A stretch of DNA of 64,000 bases, from the NCBI RefSeq assembly GCF_003202235.1, contig NZ_MASU01000017.1:1-64000 (forward strand), given 5' to 3'. Shown here piece by piece: positions 1-8,879 of the stretch. The position numbers were made by a program, and so were the translations under genes. Below the pieces are notes generated by a model that saw only the letters and a list, made by a program, of their open reading frames with translations, did no database searches and was not told the DNA's origin. Source of the stretch: Prauserella flavalba. GTDB lineage: Bacteria; Actinomycetota; Actinomycetes; Mycobacteriales; Pseudonocardiaceae. How positions within the stretch are numbered: position 1 is the first letter of the stretch; every line of letters begins with the position of its first letter.

Positions 1-252
1 TCACTAGTGCACCCTCTTCCGTGCGGGCCCCTGGATGGGGCTTGTGGTAGGAACTAGGCGGAAGTCGGGGTGACGGCTTGGGCTGGTCGCCCTTTGTGGG
101 CCTTCATGACACTGCCGCCCCCGGCTTCCCCGGAACCGTGAAGCGATGACAAAGGGACGCGCGATCGAGCGCCGGTTAGTGACCACTCTGCTGTCGGTTC
201 CCTTGCCTCCGTCTGGCTCCTGCCCTGGACTACACGCAGGAAGGCGACCCGG
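1..252 (+). other. Non-coding end of IS110 element, candidate bridge-RNA region
   Basis: No convincing gene lies here. The region has short hairpins, for example gcccc/ggggc at 27-31 and 37-41 with a 5-base loop. Its position directly upstream of an IS110 transposase is where IS110-group members encode their guide RNA. The location is observed; the RNA itself is inferred from the family, and I could not define its ends or guide loops. Confidence 0.35.
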
Positions 253-1491
253 TTGTCGCAGCAGGATGGGCCACTGTTCTTCGTGGGGATCGACTGGGCG
301 GGGGCTGAGCATGCCGTGTGCGTGCTCGACCACACCGGCAAGAAGATCGCCGCGTTCACCATCGATCACACCGCCGCCGGTTTCGGCCGGCTGGCCGCCA
401 GGCTGGGCAGCCTCGGCCCGGCCGAGCAGATCCCGGTGGCGATCGAGCGCCCGGACGGGCGCCTGGTGGACGCGCTGCTGGAGGCCGGTCACCCGGTGCT
501 GCCGGTCAAACCGAACGCGATCAAGACCTGGCGCGAGGCCGAAGTCCTCTCCGGCGCCAAATCCGACCCCGGCGACGCACACGTGATCGCCGACTACCTG
601 CGAGTGCGGATCCACCGGCTGCGCCCCGCCGCACCGTTGTCCAGTCACACCAAGGCACTGCGCACCGTTGTGCGTACCCGTAGTGATCTTGTCGAGGCCC
701 GTATAGCGGCGACCAACCAGCTCGCCGCATTGCTGGACGCGCACTGGCCAGGCGCCAAGGCCATCTTCGCCAACATCGAGTCCGCGATCGCCCTGGCGTT
801 CCTGACCCGCTATCCCACCGCCGTCTCGGCGGCCTCGTTGACCGAGAAGCAGCTGGCCGCGTTCTGCGCCAAACAAGGCTATTCGGGCAGGAAACCCGCC
901 GCCGTCCTGCTGGCCCGGCTGCGCTCTGCCCCGGCCGGCACGCTCGATCCCGTGGTGTCCACAGGAGTCCAGGACGCCGTGCTCGCCCAGGTCGGCATGC
1001 TTACCGCGCTCAATACCGCGATCAAGGCCCTGGACCGCTCCATTGCCGAGAAGATGGACACCCACCCCGACGGCAAGGTCTTCCGATCCTTTCCCCGTGC
1101 GGGCACCATCAACGCCGCCCAGATCCTGGCCGAATGGGGCGATTCCCGCGCCGCGTTCGACCACCCCGACGCCATCGCCGCACTGGCCGGGATCACGCCC
1201 GTCACCAAAGTCTCCGGCAAACAACGCGGCGTGTCCTTCCGCTGGGCCTGCAACAAACGCCTGCGCCTGGCCATCACCACCTTCGCCGACAACAGCCGCC
1301 ACTCCAGCCCCTGGGCCGCCGACATCTACAACCGAGCACGCGCCTCCGGCAAGGACCACCCCCACGCCACCCGCATCCTGGCCCGAGCCTGGATCCGTGT
1401 CCTCTGGCGCTGCTGGCAAAACCACACGCCCTACGACCCGGCCCTGCACGGCGGCGCCCAACACCGGATGAAACAGCCGACCGCAGCCTGA
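253..1491 (+). CDS. IS110-family transposase (DEDD recombinase)
   Basis: This 412-residue protein starts with TTG. The N-terminal RuvC-like domain shows GIDWAGAEHAV near residue 12 (first Asp), an Glu in AIERPDG, and the SGAKSDPGDAHVIADYL block with the two further Asp residues. The C-terminal Transposase_20 domain contains GITPVTKVSGKQRG, whose Ser is the expected nucleophile of this family. Length matches full IS110 transposases and there is no internal stop, so it looks intact. It would catalyse RNA-guided recombination of the element. The coding sequence ends just before the convergent ligD. Confidence 0.9.
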   Translation: MSQQDGPLFFVGIDWAGAEHAVCVLDHTGKKIAAFTIDHTAAGFGRLAARLGSLGPAEQIPVAIERPDGRLVDALLEAGHPVLPVKPNAIKTWREAEVLSGAKSDPGDAHVIADYLRVRIHRLRPAAPLSSHTKALRTVVRTRSDLVEARIAATNQLAALLDAHWPGAKAIFANIESAIALAFLTRYPTAVSAASLTEKQLAAFCAKQGYSGRKPAAVLLARLRSAPAGTLDPVVSTGVQDAVLAQVGMLTALNTAIKALDRSIAEKMDTHPDGKVFRSFPRAGTINAAQILAEWGDSRAAFDHPDAIAALAGITPVTKVSGKQRGVSFRWACNKRLRLAITTFADNSRHSSPWAADIYNRARASGKDHPHATRILARAWIRVLWRCWQNHTPYDPALHGGAQHRMKQPTAA

Positions 1492-1520
1492 CTTTGATCT
1501 TGAGGTTGACACAAGGGGTG

Positions 1521-2948
1521 TCATGAGCCGAGCTCCTTCGGGTCGAGGTCCGGCCGCAACCCGCGCCAGGCGGGCGCGCGCAGCCTGCCGTCCTCGGTCC
1601 AGTCCTTGAACACGACTTCGCCGACCAGAGCGGGCCGCACCCAGCGGGCGCCCTTCGCGCGTTCCCTCGGGACCTCGTCCGCGAACGGCGACGACTTGCG
1701 TTCGAGCTTGCGCAGCCGCTTCAGCAGGTCGCGCAGCATGTCCTCGGTGAAGCCGGTGCCGACCTGTCCGATGTAGCGCAGCCCGCCGTCCTCCGGCAGC
1801 CCGAGCATGAGCGAGCCGAACGTGTCCGAGCGCTTTCCCTCGCCCGGGCGCCAGCCGCCGATCACCGCGTCGAGCGCACGCAGGTCGGTGATCTTGAGCC
1901 AGTCGGTGCTGCGCTGGCCCGGCGTGTACGGCGAGGCGGCGCGCTTGGCGATCACGCCCTCGAGCCGTTGCTCGTCGGCGGCCTCCACCACGGCGGCGCC
2001 CTCACCGGAGAAGCTCGGCGACAGCTGCCAGTGCGGTCCGCCGAGCTCCAGCTCCTCCAGCAGCTGCCTGCGTTGTGCGTACGGCAGGCGTACGCACGAG
2101 CGGCCCTCCAAGTGCAGCAGGTCGAACACGAGGTAGGTCACGGGTTGCTGTTTCGCAAGATGCCGCGCCCGCTGCTCGTTGGCGTGCATGCGTGCCTGTA
2201 GCGCCTTGAAGCTCGGCCGCCCGTCGCGCAGCGCCACGATCTCGCCGTCGAGCCACACCTGCGTGCTGCCGAGCTGTTCGCCGAGCCCGCGCAGCTCGGG
2301 GTAGGTCGCGGTGATGTCGCCGCCGCGCCGGGAGAACAGCGTCGCCCTGCCGCCCTCCACGCGCGCGAGCGCGCGCACGCCGTCCCACTTGAACTCGTAC
2401 GCCCAGTCGTCGTCCTCCTCGGCGGGCGGCAGCGTGCCGGTGGTCGCGAGCATGGGCGCGACCAGTTCCGGCAGCGGCTCCCAGTCCGGGTCCCGCGGCG
2501 GGTCCTTGCGGATCACCTGCCAGTCCTCGCCGCTCGCGAAGAACACGTACTTGCCCTCGACGCGGCTGCCGTGCAGGACGATCGACACCTCGCGGTCGGA
2601 CCACTTCAGCGTCTCGTAGTGGCCGCTGTCCCAGATGAACATCTGCCCGCCGCCGTACTCGCCCTTCGGGATCTCCCCGGAGAACGTGGCGTATTCGAGA
2701 GGATGGTCCTCGGTGTGCACGGCCAGCCGCAGTGTGCCCGGCTCCGTGGGCAGCCCCTTCGGGACCGCCCACGAGACCAGCACACCGTCGCGTTCGAGCC
2801 GGACGTCCCAGTGCAGGCGGCTGGCGTGGTGCTCGTGGATGACGAACGTGTCGTCGTCACCACGAGGCACCACGTCGCCGTCCGGCAGCGGTTCCGGCGT
2901 GCGCCCCGCACGCCGTTTCCGCCGGTACTCGTCGAGCTTCGACCCCAT
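1521..2948 (-). CDS. ligD: LigD-type protein: 3'-phosphoesterase plus ATP-dependent DNA ligase
   Basis: A 475-residue two-domain DNA repair enzyme. Residues about 35-145 form the LigD 3'-phosphoesterase module, with HEHHASRLHWD at 38-48 and the later HPLEYATFSGEIP block, which trims 3' ends. From about 160 it is an ATP-dependent ligase with nucleotidyl-accepting Lys187 in EFKWDGVRAL, VWLDGEIV, EGVIAKR and the C-terminal OB-fold. The polymerase/primase domain of mycobacterial LigD is absent; actinobacteria often encode it as a separate protein. No Ku gene is adjacent. The stop codon abuts the IS110 element, and the C terminus looks complete (last residues KELGS). The role is probably non-homologous end joining or break repair. 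Confidence 0.88.
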   Translation of the reverse strand: MGSKLDEYRRKRRAGRTPEPLPDGDVVPRGDDDTFVIHEHHASRLHWDVRLERDGVLVSWAVPKGLPTEPGTLRLAVHTEDHPLEYATFSGEIPKGEYGGGQMFIWDSGHYETLKWSDREVSIVLHGSRVEGKYVFFASGEDWQVIRKDPPRDPDWEPLPELVAPMLATTGTLPPAEEDDDWAYEFKWDGVRALARVEGGRATLFSRRGGDITATYPELRGLGEQLGSTQVWLDGEIVALRDGRPSFKALQARMHANEQRARHLAKQQPVTYLVFDLLHLEGRSCVRLPYAQRRQLLEELELGGPHWQLSPSFSGEGAAVVEAADEQRLEGVIAKRAASPYTPGQRSTDWLKITDLRALDAVIGGWRPGEGKRSDTFGSLMLGLPEDGGLRYIGQVGTGFTEDMLRDLLKRLRKLERKSSPFADEVPRERAKGARWVRPALVGEVVFKDWTEDGRLRAPAWRGLRPDLDPKELGS

Positions 2949-2979
2949 GACAAGGGTCTACCCGATCCGAACGCTCAGG

Positions 2980-5900
2980 TCACCCGGTGACGGACTCGAC
3001 GAGCACGATGCCGCTGCCGATCCGCAGGTCGTCCGGGGTGCGGACGGTGACGAGACCGCGCAGGACCCGGCCGTCGGCGGGCTGCCCGGTTGCCGTGACC
3101 GTGCCGGGAACCGTCCACGTGGTTCCGGTCGGCCTCGGCGCGTCGGCGTCGGTCACAGCGATCGTGCCGAACGCCGGGTTCGCGAACAGGTCGAGGTAGT
3201 CGTACTCCGTGGAGCCCGAGGGCACCGCGTAGCCGTCGACCTCGACGCGCCACGTCCCCGCGGCGGGGTTGCGGATGGTCACCGACTCCTCGGAGTCGCC
3301 GTCGGCGCTGTAGTTCGCCAGCGAGCACGTCCCGCTCGTGCAGTTGTAGACGTACAGGTCGAGGTCGGCGCCGCCGTCGGCGGTGTTGCCGATCGTCGCG
3401 GTCAGTGCCGTCGAACCCGGGGTCACCTCGATGTCGTAGCTCTGCAGCTCACCCTCGGCGACGGACGGCCTGGCCACCCGTGCGCTGTCGAGCGGGCCGC
3501 CGGTGAGCCGCCCGGTGAACTCGCCGAGCGTGCTCGTCACGGTGTACTCCCGCTCGATCGGCGTGCCGAGCTGTGCCTGTGCGATGACGTCGGGGTTCGG
3601 GCTGATCGTCGTGCCCTGCGCGGCGATCGTCAGCGACCAGGGCACCTCGGCCGAATCGGAGGTGCGCCTGGCCTCGACCACGATCTCCCACACGCCCGGC
3701 ATCGGGTCGGTCACGGCGCGGCTCGTCGGCGAGCCCGTCGGGCAGCCCGCACCGGCGTCGGGGTTGTAACAGTTCGTCGACGACGTCGGGTCGACGGGGA
3801 CGCCGGTCGGGTCGTAGCGCAGGAACCGCACCTGTCCGGTTCCCGGCTCGGGGCCGCCCGCCGTCATGCCGACCTGCAGGTTGCTCGTGCCCTCCGGTAC
3901 CCGGACGAACACGCTCTTCGCCTGGTTGCGCTGGATCGTGCCGGACGCCTCCACCACGTAGCCGCCGGCCTCGGTGAAGTCCTGCGGCGCGAACACGGTG
4001 TTCATGGTCTGCACGTCGATGCCCGTGGTGCGCAGGTCGTCCAGCCGCAGCAGCGCCGAGTGCGTGCCCGCGGTGCGGGGGTTCACCCGGACGTCGAACG
4101 TCACGGGCCGGTCGAGCGGCAGCCGCACCGAGCGGGCGGAGGAGAACGTGCCGTCGTTTCCGACCCAGCTCACGCGGTAGCTCACCGGGCTCGCGGGACC
4201 GGTCGTACGCGTGAACGTGTACGTCCGCGTGTACGCCTTGCCGATGGTCACGCCCTCCCGGTCGTGGATGCCCACACCGGTGTTCGGGGTCTGCAACTGT
4301 CCGGAGAGGACGGTCGAAACCGGCACCGACGTGGTGACGTCGTGCACGCCGGGGCCGCGAAGCGCCGTGAGCGCCCACAGGGTGTCGATCAACCCGGCAC
4401 CCTGCGCGTTGGCGTCGACGCCGTCCACGAACCGCGAGGTGGATGTCAGCGCGGAGCGAAGCGCGGTCACCGGTGGCCGCTTGCCGCCGTGCAGCGCCTT
4501 GTAGGCGCTCACCAGCAGCGCGGCCGCGCCGGTCGCCTGGGGCGCCGCCATCGACGTTCCGTTGAACATGCCGTACCCGGCGGGCAGCTCGTACGTGCCG
4601 GGCACCGGCTCCGGCGCCTGCCAGCGCGGGATCGAGGAGATCGCCGCGCCGGGTGCGATGAGGTCGGGCTTGAACCCGCCGTCCTCGCGGGGACCGCGCG
4701 AGGAGAACGGGTGCAGCGACTCGGCGACTGGCGATTCGGAGCCGTAGTTCGACAGCCACGTGTCGTCGGTGATGTAGGAGCCGACGCTCACCGTGTCGGT
4801 CGCCACGGAGGGGTCGCCGACGGAGTTCGCGCCCGCACCGCTGTTGCCCGCCGAGATGAACAGCTGCACGTTGTAGGTCTCGATCACGCGGTTGTACAGC
4901 TCGGCCCGCGCGTTGTTGCCGTCGTTGAGCGCGGGCAGGCCGCCGATCGAGATGTTCACGACATCGGCGCCGTTCTCGGCGGCGTAGACCACGCCGTCGA
5001 TGAGCCCGCTGGACGTGCACGACGGCGTGGAGAGGCACACCTTCACCGACATCAGCTTCGCGCCCGGCGCGGCGCCGTCCATGCGGCCGCCGAAGAGATC
5101 GTTGCCCGCGGCGATGCCCGCGACGTGGGAGCCGTGCGCCGCACCGGCGACACCGATGTTGACGTAGCCGGCCTTGTCGGTCTGCACCACGAACGCGACG
5201 CGCTCGACGACGCCCGTTGCCGGGTCGTCGGCGCCGAAGTAGCCGACGTCCTGCCGCACCTTGTAGTCGATCATCGACTTCTCGTCGGTGAAGTCACCGT
5301 CGCCGTCGAGGTCGACCCGCACCTGCTTGGACGTGGTGTCCTGCAGCACGCCGTAGCTGTCGGAGCGGTCGCCGTCGCGGTTGATGTCCCCGCCGGTCTC
5401 GCTCGCGGCGGTACCCAGGTCGCCCGCGATCTCGGAGAACACCCCGAAGCTGAAGGTGCCCACGGGCGCGGTCCACTGCCTGCCGTTCGCGGTGAACGTG
5501 CCCGAGTAGGTCTGGCTCGACATCGGCACCCACGTGCCGTCGCCCGACGTCGGCGAGTTGGCCGTGTACCAGTCGACGATCTTGCGCTGGCCCGTGCTCG
5601 TCCGCGCGAGCGCCGGGTGGTCGAGGTCCACCCCGGAGTCGAGCACGGCGACCGTGGTGCCCCGGCCGTCCCAGAACGGGAACGTCCTGCCGAACTGCGC
5701 GGCCTTGGTGTCGCCGGTGGGCAGGTAGGGGTTCACCCTCGGCGTGTTCTCGTCCGGTGCAGGCTGCGGCGTCGGCTCGGTCGCGCCGACGGGAGCGGGC
5801 TCGTCACGCGCGATGAGCCCGTCGACGTCCACCGCGTCCACCGACTTGAGCTTCGGTGCGACCTCCGCCTGTCCGATGGGCACGGTGACCTTGAGGTAGT

Positions 5901-6189
5901 CGAGTTCCTCGTTCGCCGAGCCGACCACACCGCCGATCGACTCCAGCTCGCCCGCCGCGGCGTCGGCGCGCCCTCGCTGCGCCGCGACCAGCAGGGTGAC
6001 CTGGGAGCGCCCGGCGTCCTCGGCCTGTTCGAGGAGGGTCAGGTCCTCCTGGTCGAGGACCTCCTCGTCGCCGGGTGGCGGCGGTGCCGGTGGTTGTGCC
6101 AGCGCCTGCGGGACGCTGAATCCCAACGTGCTCACGGCCACGATCAGTCCCGTGATGCCGGCCCGCTTCAACGAACGTCTTCCGCTCAA
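2980..6189 (-). CDS. Secreted S8 (subtilisin-like) serine protease
   Basis: A 1069-residue exported peptidase. It opens with a basic start, a hydrophobic stretch and an ALAQ cleavage region near residue 31, followed by a Pro-rich linker and a propeptide-like segment. The catalytic triad is visible: Asp184 in AVLDSGVDLDHPAL, His352 in AHGSHVAG and Ser546 in NGTSMAAPQATG, with oxyanion Asn449 in ISAGNSG. A long insertion separates Asp and His (Asp-rich DLDGDGDFTDEK, possibly Ca-binding). The C-terminal half (about 600-1069) holds beta-rich modules, including a PPC-like domain around DLDLYVYNC. The TTG start at 6189 is chosen because gggagg precedes it at good spacing. It is probably an extracellular nutrient protease; the substrate is unknown. 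Confidence 0.88.
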   Translation of the reverse strand: MSGRRSLKRAGITGLIVAVSTLGFSVPQALAQPPAPPPPGDEEVLDQEDLTLLEQAEDAGRSQVTLLVAAQRGRADAAAGELESIGGVVGSANEELDYLKVTVPIGQAEVAPKLKSVDAVDVDGLIARDEPAPVGATEPTPQPAPDENTPRVNPYLPTGDTKAAQFGRTFPFWDGRGTTVAVLDSGVDLDHPALARTSTGQRKIVDWYTANSPTSGDGTWVPMSSQTYSGTFTANGRQWTAPVGTFSFGVFSEIAGDLGTAASETGGDINRDGDRSDSYGVLQDTTSKQVRVDLDGDGDFTDEKSMIDYKVRQDVGYFGADDPATGVVERVAFVVQTDKAGYVNIGVAGAAHGSHVAGIAAGNDLFGGRMDGAAPGAKLMSVKVCLSTPSCTSSGLIDGVVYAAENGADVVNISIGGLPALNDGNNARAELYNRVIETYNVQLFISAGNSGAGANSVGDPSVATDTVSVGSYITDDTWLSNYGSESPVAESLHPFSSRGPREDGGFKPDLIAPGAAISSIPRWQAPEPVPGTYELPAGYGMFNGTSMAAPQATGAAALLVSAYKALHGGKRPPVTALRSALTSTSRFVDGVDANAQGAGLIDTLWALTALRGPGVHDVTTSVPVSTVLSGQLQTPNTGVGIHDREGVTIGKAYTRTYTFTRTTGPASPVSYRVSWVGNDGTFSSARSVRLPLDRPVTFDVRVNPRTAGTHSALLRLDDLRTTGIDVQTMNTVFAPQDFTEAGGYVVEASGTIQRNQAKSVFVRVPEGTSNLQVGMTAGGPEPGTGQVRFLRYDPTGVPVDPTSSTNCYNPDAGAGCPTGSPTSRAVTDPMPGVWEIVVEARRTSDSAEVPWSLTIAAQGTTISPNPDVIAQAQLGTPIEREYTVTSTLGEFTGRLTGGPLDSARVARPSVAEGELQSYDIEVTPGSTALTATIGNTADGGADLDLYVYNCTSGTCSLANYSADGDSEESVTIRNPAAGTWRVEVDGYAVPSGSTEYDYLDLFANPAFGTIAVTDADAPRPTGTTWTVPGTVTATGQPADGRVLRGLVTVRTPDDLRIGSGIVLVESVTG

Positions 6190-6391
6190 CTGCCTCGACC
6201 TCCCGCCAGCGCGATGCTCCGAGCATCTGCGTGAGGCTCACAAACGTTTCACATCCGGGTGAATCGGGCCGAAAATCCCAACTTTCGTAGGGTTGGGCGA
6301 CAAGGGCGTGTCCTCGGGACACGGGACGGGTGCGTTCGAAAGGATGTTCGACGGTCCAACCGTCCCCGCCCCACTGGAGGATCGCCCGCCC

Positions 6392-7177
6392 ATGATGGGT
6401 CGTACCCACGCGCTCACCGGCTGGTGCGCCGGACTCGCCGTCGCCCCCTTCGCCGGGGTCACCACGCTCGCGCAGGCGCTGGTGTTCGCCGCGACGACGG
6501 CCGGTTTCGCGCTGCTGCCCGATCTCGACCACCCCGGCGCGCGGGCGTCGAAGCTGCTCGGCCCGCTCACCGGAGGGCTGTCGTGGTTGCTGCGCAAGGC
6601 ATCGGCCGGGCTGTACGCGGTCACCAAGGGGCCGCGCGACGAGCGAGGCAAGGGCACCCACCGCCATCTGTCGCACACGGTGCTGTTCGCCGTGGCGCTC
6701 GGCTTCGCCACATCGGCGGGCACCGAGGCGGGTGGGCCTTGGGCGGTCGCGGGCGTGGTCGTGTTCGGACTGCTGCTCGCGGAGGACGCGCTGGGCGACT
6801 GGCTGCTGCCCGTGTCGGGCGGCGCGGTGGTGTGGTGGGTCTACGAGAACAGCTCCAACGCCCTCGCCGAACTCGACGCCGTCACCGGGCTGCTCGGTAT
6901 CGCGGTGGCGCTGGGCTGTTTCACGCACTGTCTCGGCGACGCGGTGACCGAGTCGGGCTGCCCGTTCCTCTTCCCGCTCCCGATCGCGGGCGAGACATGG
7001 TACGAACTGCGCCCGCCGAGCTGGCTGCGCTTCCGCACCGGCAAGGGCTTCGAGAACGGCTTCGTGTTCCCCGCGTTCGCGGTGCTGGCGGTGCTGCTGA
7101 TCCCCGGCGTGTGGACGGCCGTGGTGGGCTTCGTACAGGACGTCCTCGGTGGCACCACCGTGGAGGCCGACAGCTAG
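6392..7177 (+). CDS. Membrane-bound metal-dependent hydrolase (YdjM/DUF457 family)
   Basis: This protein has about 261 residues and several hydrophobic segments. The N-terminal MGRTHALTGW and the following ALLPDLDHPGA (His and Asp residues), then the THRHLSHTVLF His cluster, are the typical metal-site pattern of this membrane hydrolase family. The ATG at 6392 (another ATG follows at 6395) has ggagg at 6376-6380; a longer reading from 6293 lacks support. The last 4 bases overlap the end of the convergent DUF2332 gene. The physiological substrate is unknown. Confidence 0.75.
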   Translation: MMGRTHALTGWCAGLAVAPFAGVTTLAQALVFAATTAGFALLPDLDHPGARASKLLGPLTGGLSWLLRKASAGLYAVTKGPRDERGKGTHRHLSHTVLFAVALGFATSAGTEAGGPWAVAGVVVFGLLLAEDALGDWLLPVSGGAVVWWVYENSSNALAELDAVTGLLGIAVALGCFTHCLGDAVTESGCPFLFPLPIAGETWYELRPPSWLRFRTGKGFENGFVFPAFAVLAVLLIPGVWTAVVGFVQDVLGGTTVEADS

Positions 7178-8226
7178 GCCAGCCACGCCAGCATGCTGCC
7201 CCGCGACCAGCAGCGGCCCACGGCCTCGGCGCGCAGGGCCGACTGGTCGAACAGGGCGAGACCGATGATGCTGTGGCCCGACGCGTGGCGATCGCCGAAC
7301 GTCGGTATCGACGGTGCGACACCGACGCCCTCCGCCGACACCCACGCCACCGCGCGGCCGGTCGCCGCTTCGTCGAGTCGGTGCAGGAACCGCAGGCGGC
7401 TCTGGAGCGACAAGCTCGACAGCGCCCACGTTGTGGTGACGACCGGCAGTGCGTCCGAGGGGACCTTGGCGAACGCCTCTGGCAGCACCTCCACGGCGTC
7501 ACCGCGCAGCAGCAGCGGAGGCGCCGACGCCGCCAGCTCCAGCTCCGCTTCGAGCCGCGCCGCCCGCTCCCGCTGATCCGGTGCCAGACAGGCACGCAGC
7601 CACCGGGCGTCGTCGGCGTCGGTCACGTCGAGCGGATCGACGTCCACGCCGACGCGGGCGACGACCTCGGGCAGCGGCAGCGCCGGAACGCGCCGGCCAC
7701 CGACGATCGAGCACGGCACCCGCACGGCCGACGACGGGTCGCCGAGCGACTGTCCGTTGCCATAGCTGATGTCGACGCGATCGACGTCGAGGTTGAACCC
7801 GGCCGAACAGCCCACGTCGATCAGCCCGACCGCGTTCGCACCCGCCCTGCGCGCCGCCTCGGCGATGGCCGGATACAGCACGGCGTGGTGTCCGGTCTCG
7901 TCGGCCCGCGCCCGCCGTCGCGTGGCGATGTCCACCACCGAGCCGATCCCGTGCAGCAGCGCGCCGATCGCCGCACCGGCGGCGGCGTCACCGTCCCCGG
8001 CGGCGTAGGCCGCGGCGAGCTCCGGCGCCTGGCCCGAGAGGACGAGGTGGTGCAACGCGGCGAGGATCAGCGTGGGGTGCCGTCTGCGCGCGGGCACCGT
8101 CTCGATGGCGCGCAGTGCCTCGGGCGACTCGCTCAGCGCGACGGCGACACGCTCGTACAGCGGCGAGATCCTGCGTGCGTCCACCTCGCCGAAGCGCCGG
8201 TACGTCTGAGCGAGTCCGCCTGCCAT
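7174..8226 (-). CDS. DUF2332 family protein
   Basis: A 350-residue cytoplasmic protein with the layout of actinobacterial DUF2332: helical N terminus, then a Rossmann-like GLIDVGCSAGFNLDVDRV segment (about 145-165) that resembles the SAM-binding loop of methyltransferases. The family has no firm function. VTTTWALSS and the C-terminal VSAEGVGVAPSIP stretches are also typical. It overlaps the convergent membrane hydrolase gene by 4 bases. Downstream of its start lies the damaged methyltransferase gene on the same strand, 45 bases away. Confidence 0.75.
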   Translation of the reverse strand: MAGGLAQTYRRFGEVDARRISPLYERVAVALSESPEALRAIETVPARRRHPTLILAALHHLVLSGQAPELAAAYAAGDGDAAAGAAIGALLHGIGSVVDIATRRRARADETGHHAVLYPAIAEAARRAGANAVGLIDVGCSAGFNLDVDRVDISYGNGQSLGDPSSAVRVPCSIVGGRRVPALPLPEVVARVGVDVDPLDVTDADDARWLRACLAPDQRERAARLEAELELAASAPPLLLRGDAVEVLPEAFAKVPSDALPVVTTTWALSSLSLQSRLRFLHRLDEAATGRAVAWVSAEGVGVAPSIPTFGDRHASGHSIIGLALFDQSALRAEAVGRCWSRGSMLAWLA

Positions 8227-8271
8227 TCCGGTGATCCTATTCGGGATCGCCGTACGCGTTCGCGGATCGGC

Positions 8272-8854
8272 CTACCGCGGTACCTCGAGGACGAAGAACA
8301 GGAAGCACGGCTTGGTCGCAAGGTCACGGAACGCGTCGGGGAACAGTTCCCGGGCGTCCGGGTCGGGCAACGGCTCGCTGATGACGGAAAGGCGGAAGCC
8401 GGCCGTGGCGAAGGCATCGGTCATCGCGTGCAACGGCCTGCGCCAGAACCTCATCGGGACGGTCTGCCCGCCGAACGCCCAGTCGAAGGCATAGCTGCTG
8501 GTCGCGAAGTAGTCGGGCCGGGGCTCCCGGATCGAACGCACCGTCGTCGAAGGGCAGGCGGTCGTTCAGGTCGGCCACTTGCAGGGCCACCTCGTCACCC
8601 AGCGTTCGCCTGGCCAGCTCCAGCATCCCGGCGCTCGCGTCGATGCCGGTGACGACCGCGCCGCGGTCGCGCAGCGCCGCGGACAGGGGACCTGCGCCAC
8701 AGCCGGCGTCCAGGATCCGGCGGCCCGCCACGTCTCCGGCGAGGGCCAGGATCGCGGGCCGCTCGTAGTACGCGTTCACCAGGCTGTCGCCGGTCTCGGC
8801 CGAGTACGCCTCGGCGAAAGTGTCGTAGTCGTTGACCCGGGCTTCGCGTGTCAT
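8272..8854 (-). pseudogene. SAM-dependent methyltransferase with internal deletion and frameshift
   Basis: The N-terminal half reads in one frame (8854 down to about 8535): ILDAGCGAGPLSAALRDRG, the class I SAM-binding motif, followed by VTGIDAS and LPFDDGAFD. The C-terminal half reads in another frame (about 8541 down to 8272): REPRPDYFATSSYAFDW through FLFFVLEVPR. In relatives these two parts are separated by roughly 50-60 residues holding the catalytic-side strands and the LKPGG region. The junction at the gcgttcgatc sequence joins them out of frame, so one deletion removed the middle. The product should be inactive. The IS481 element sits 25 bases upstream of its start. Confidence 0.75.
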
Positions 8855-8879
8855 CCTCGCAATCTAGTGGTCACCTAGG

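Larger units (their letters stand above)
1..1520 (+). mobile_element. IS110-family insertion element (ends unresolved)
   Basis: The element carries one DEDD-type transposase (253-1491). It has a long non-coding stretch before the gene and only about 30 bases between its stop and the end of ligD. IS110-group elements keep their guide (bridge) RNA in the non-coding end upstream of the transposase and lack normal terminal inverted repeats, so exact ends cannot be called from one copy. The right end must lie between 1492 and the ligD stop codon at 1521-1523. The left end may lie before or anywhere inside 1-252. The sequence tcatgacac at 104-112 recurs inverted at 1518-1526, which may be chance. 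Confidence 0.6.

Noticed and set aside
2635-6234. 1199-residue open frame on the plus strand
   Set aside because: It lies antisense to the subtilase with its clear triad and signal peptide. Long open frames opposite real genes are common in GC-rich DNA; the Arg/His/Val-rich product has no recognisable domain.
6259-8652. 797-residue open frame on the plus strand
   Set aside because: Covers the membrane hydrolase (other frame) and DUF2332 (other strand). Composition is that of a shadow frame.
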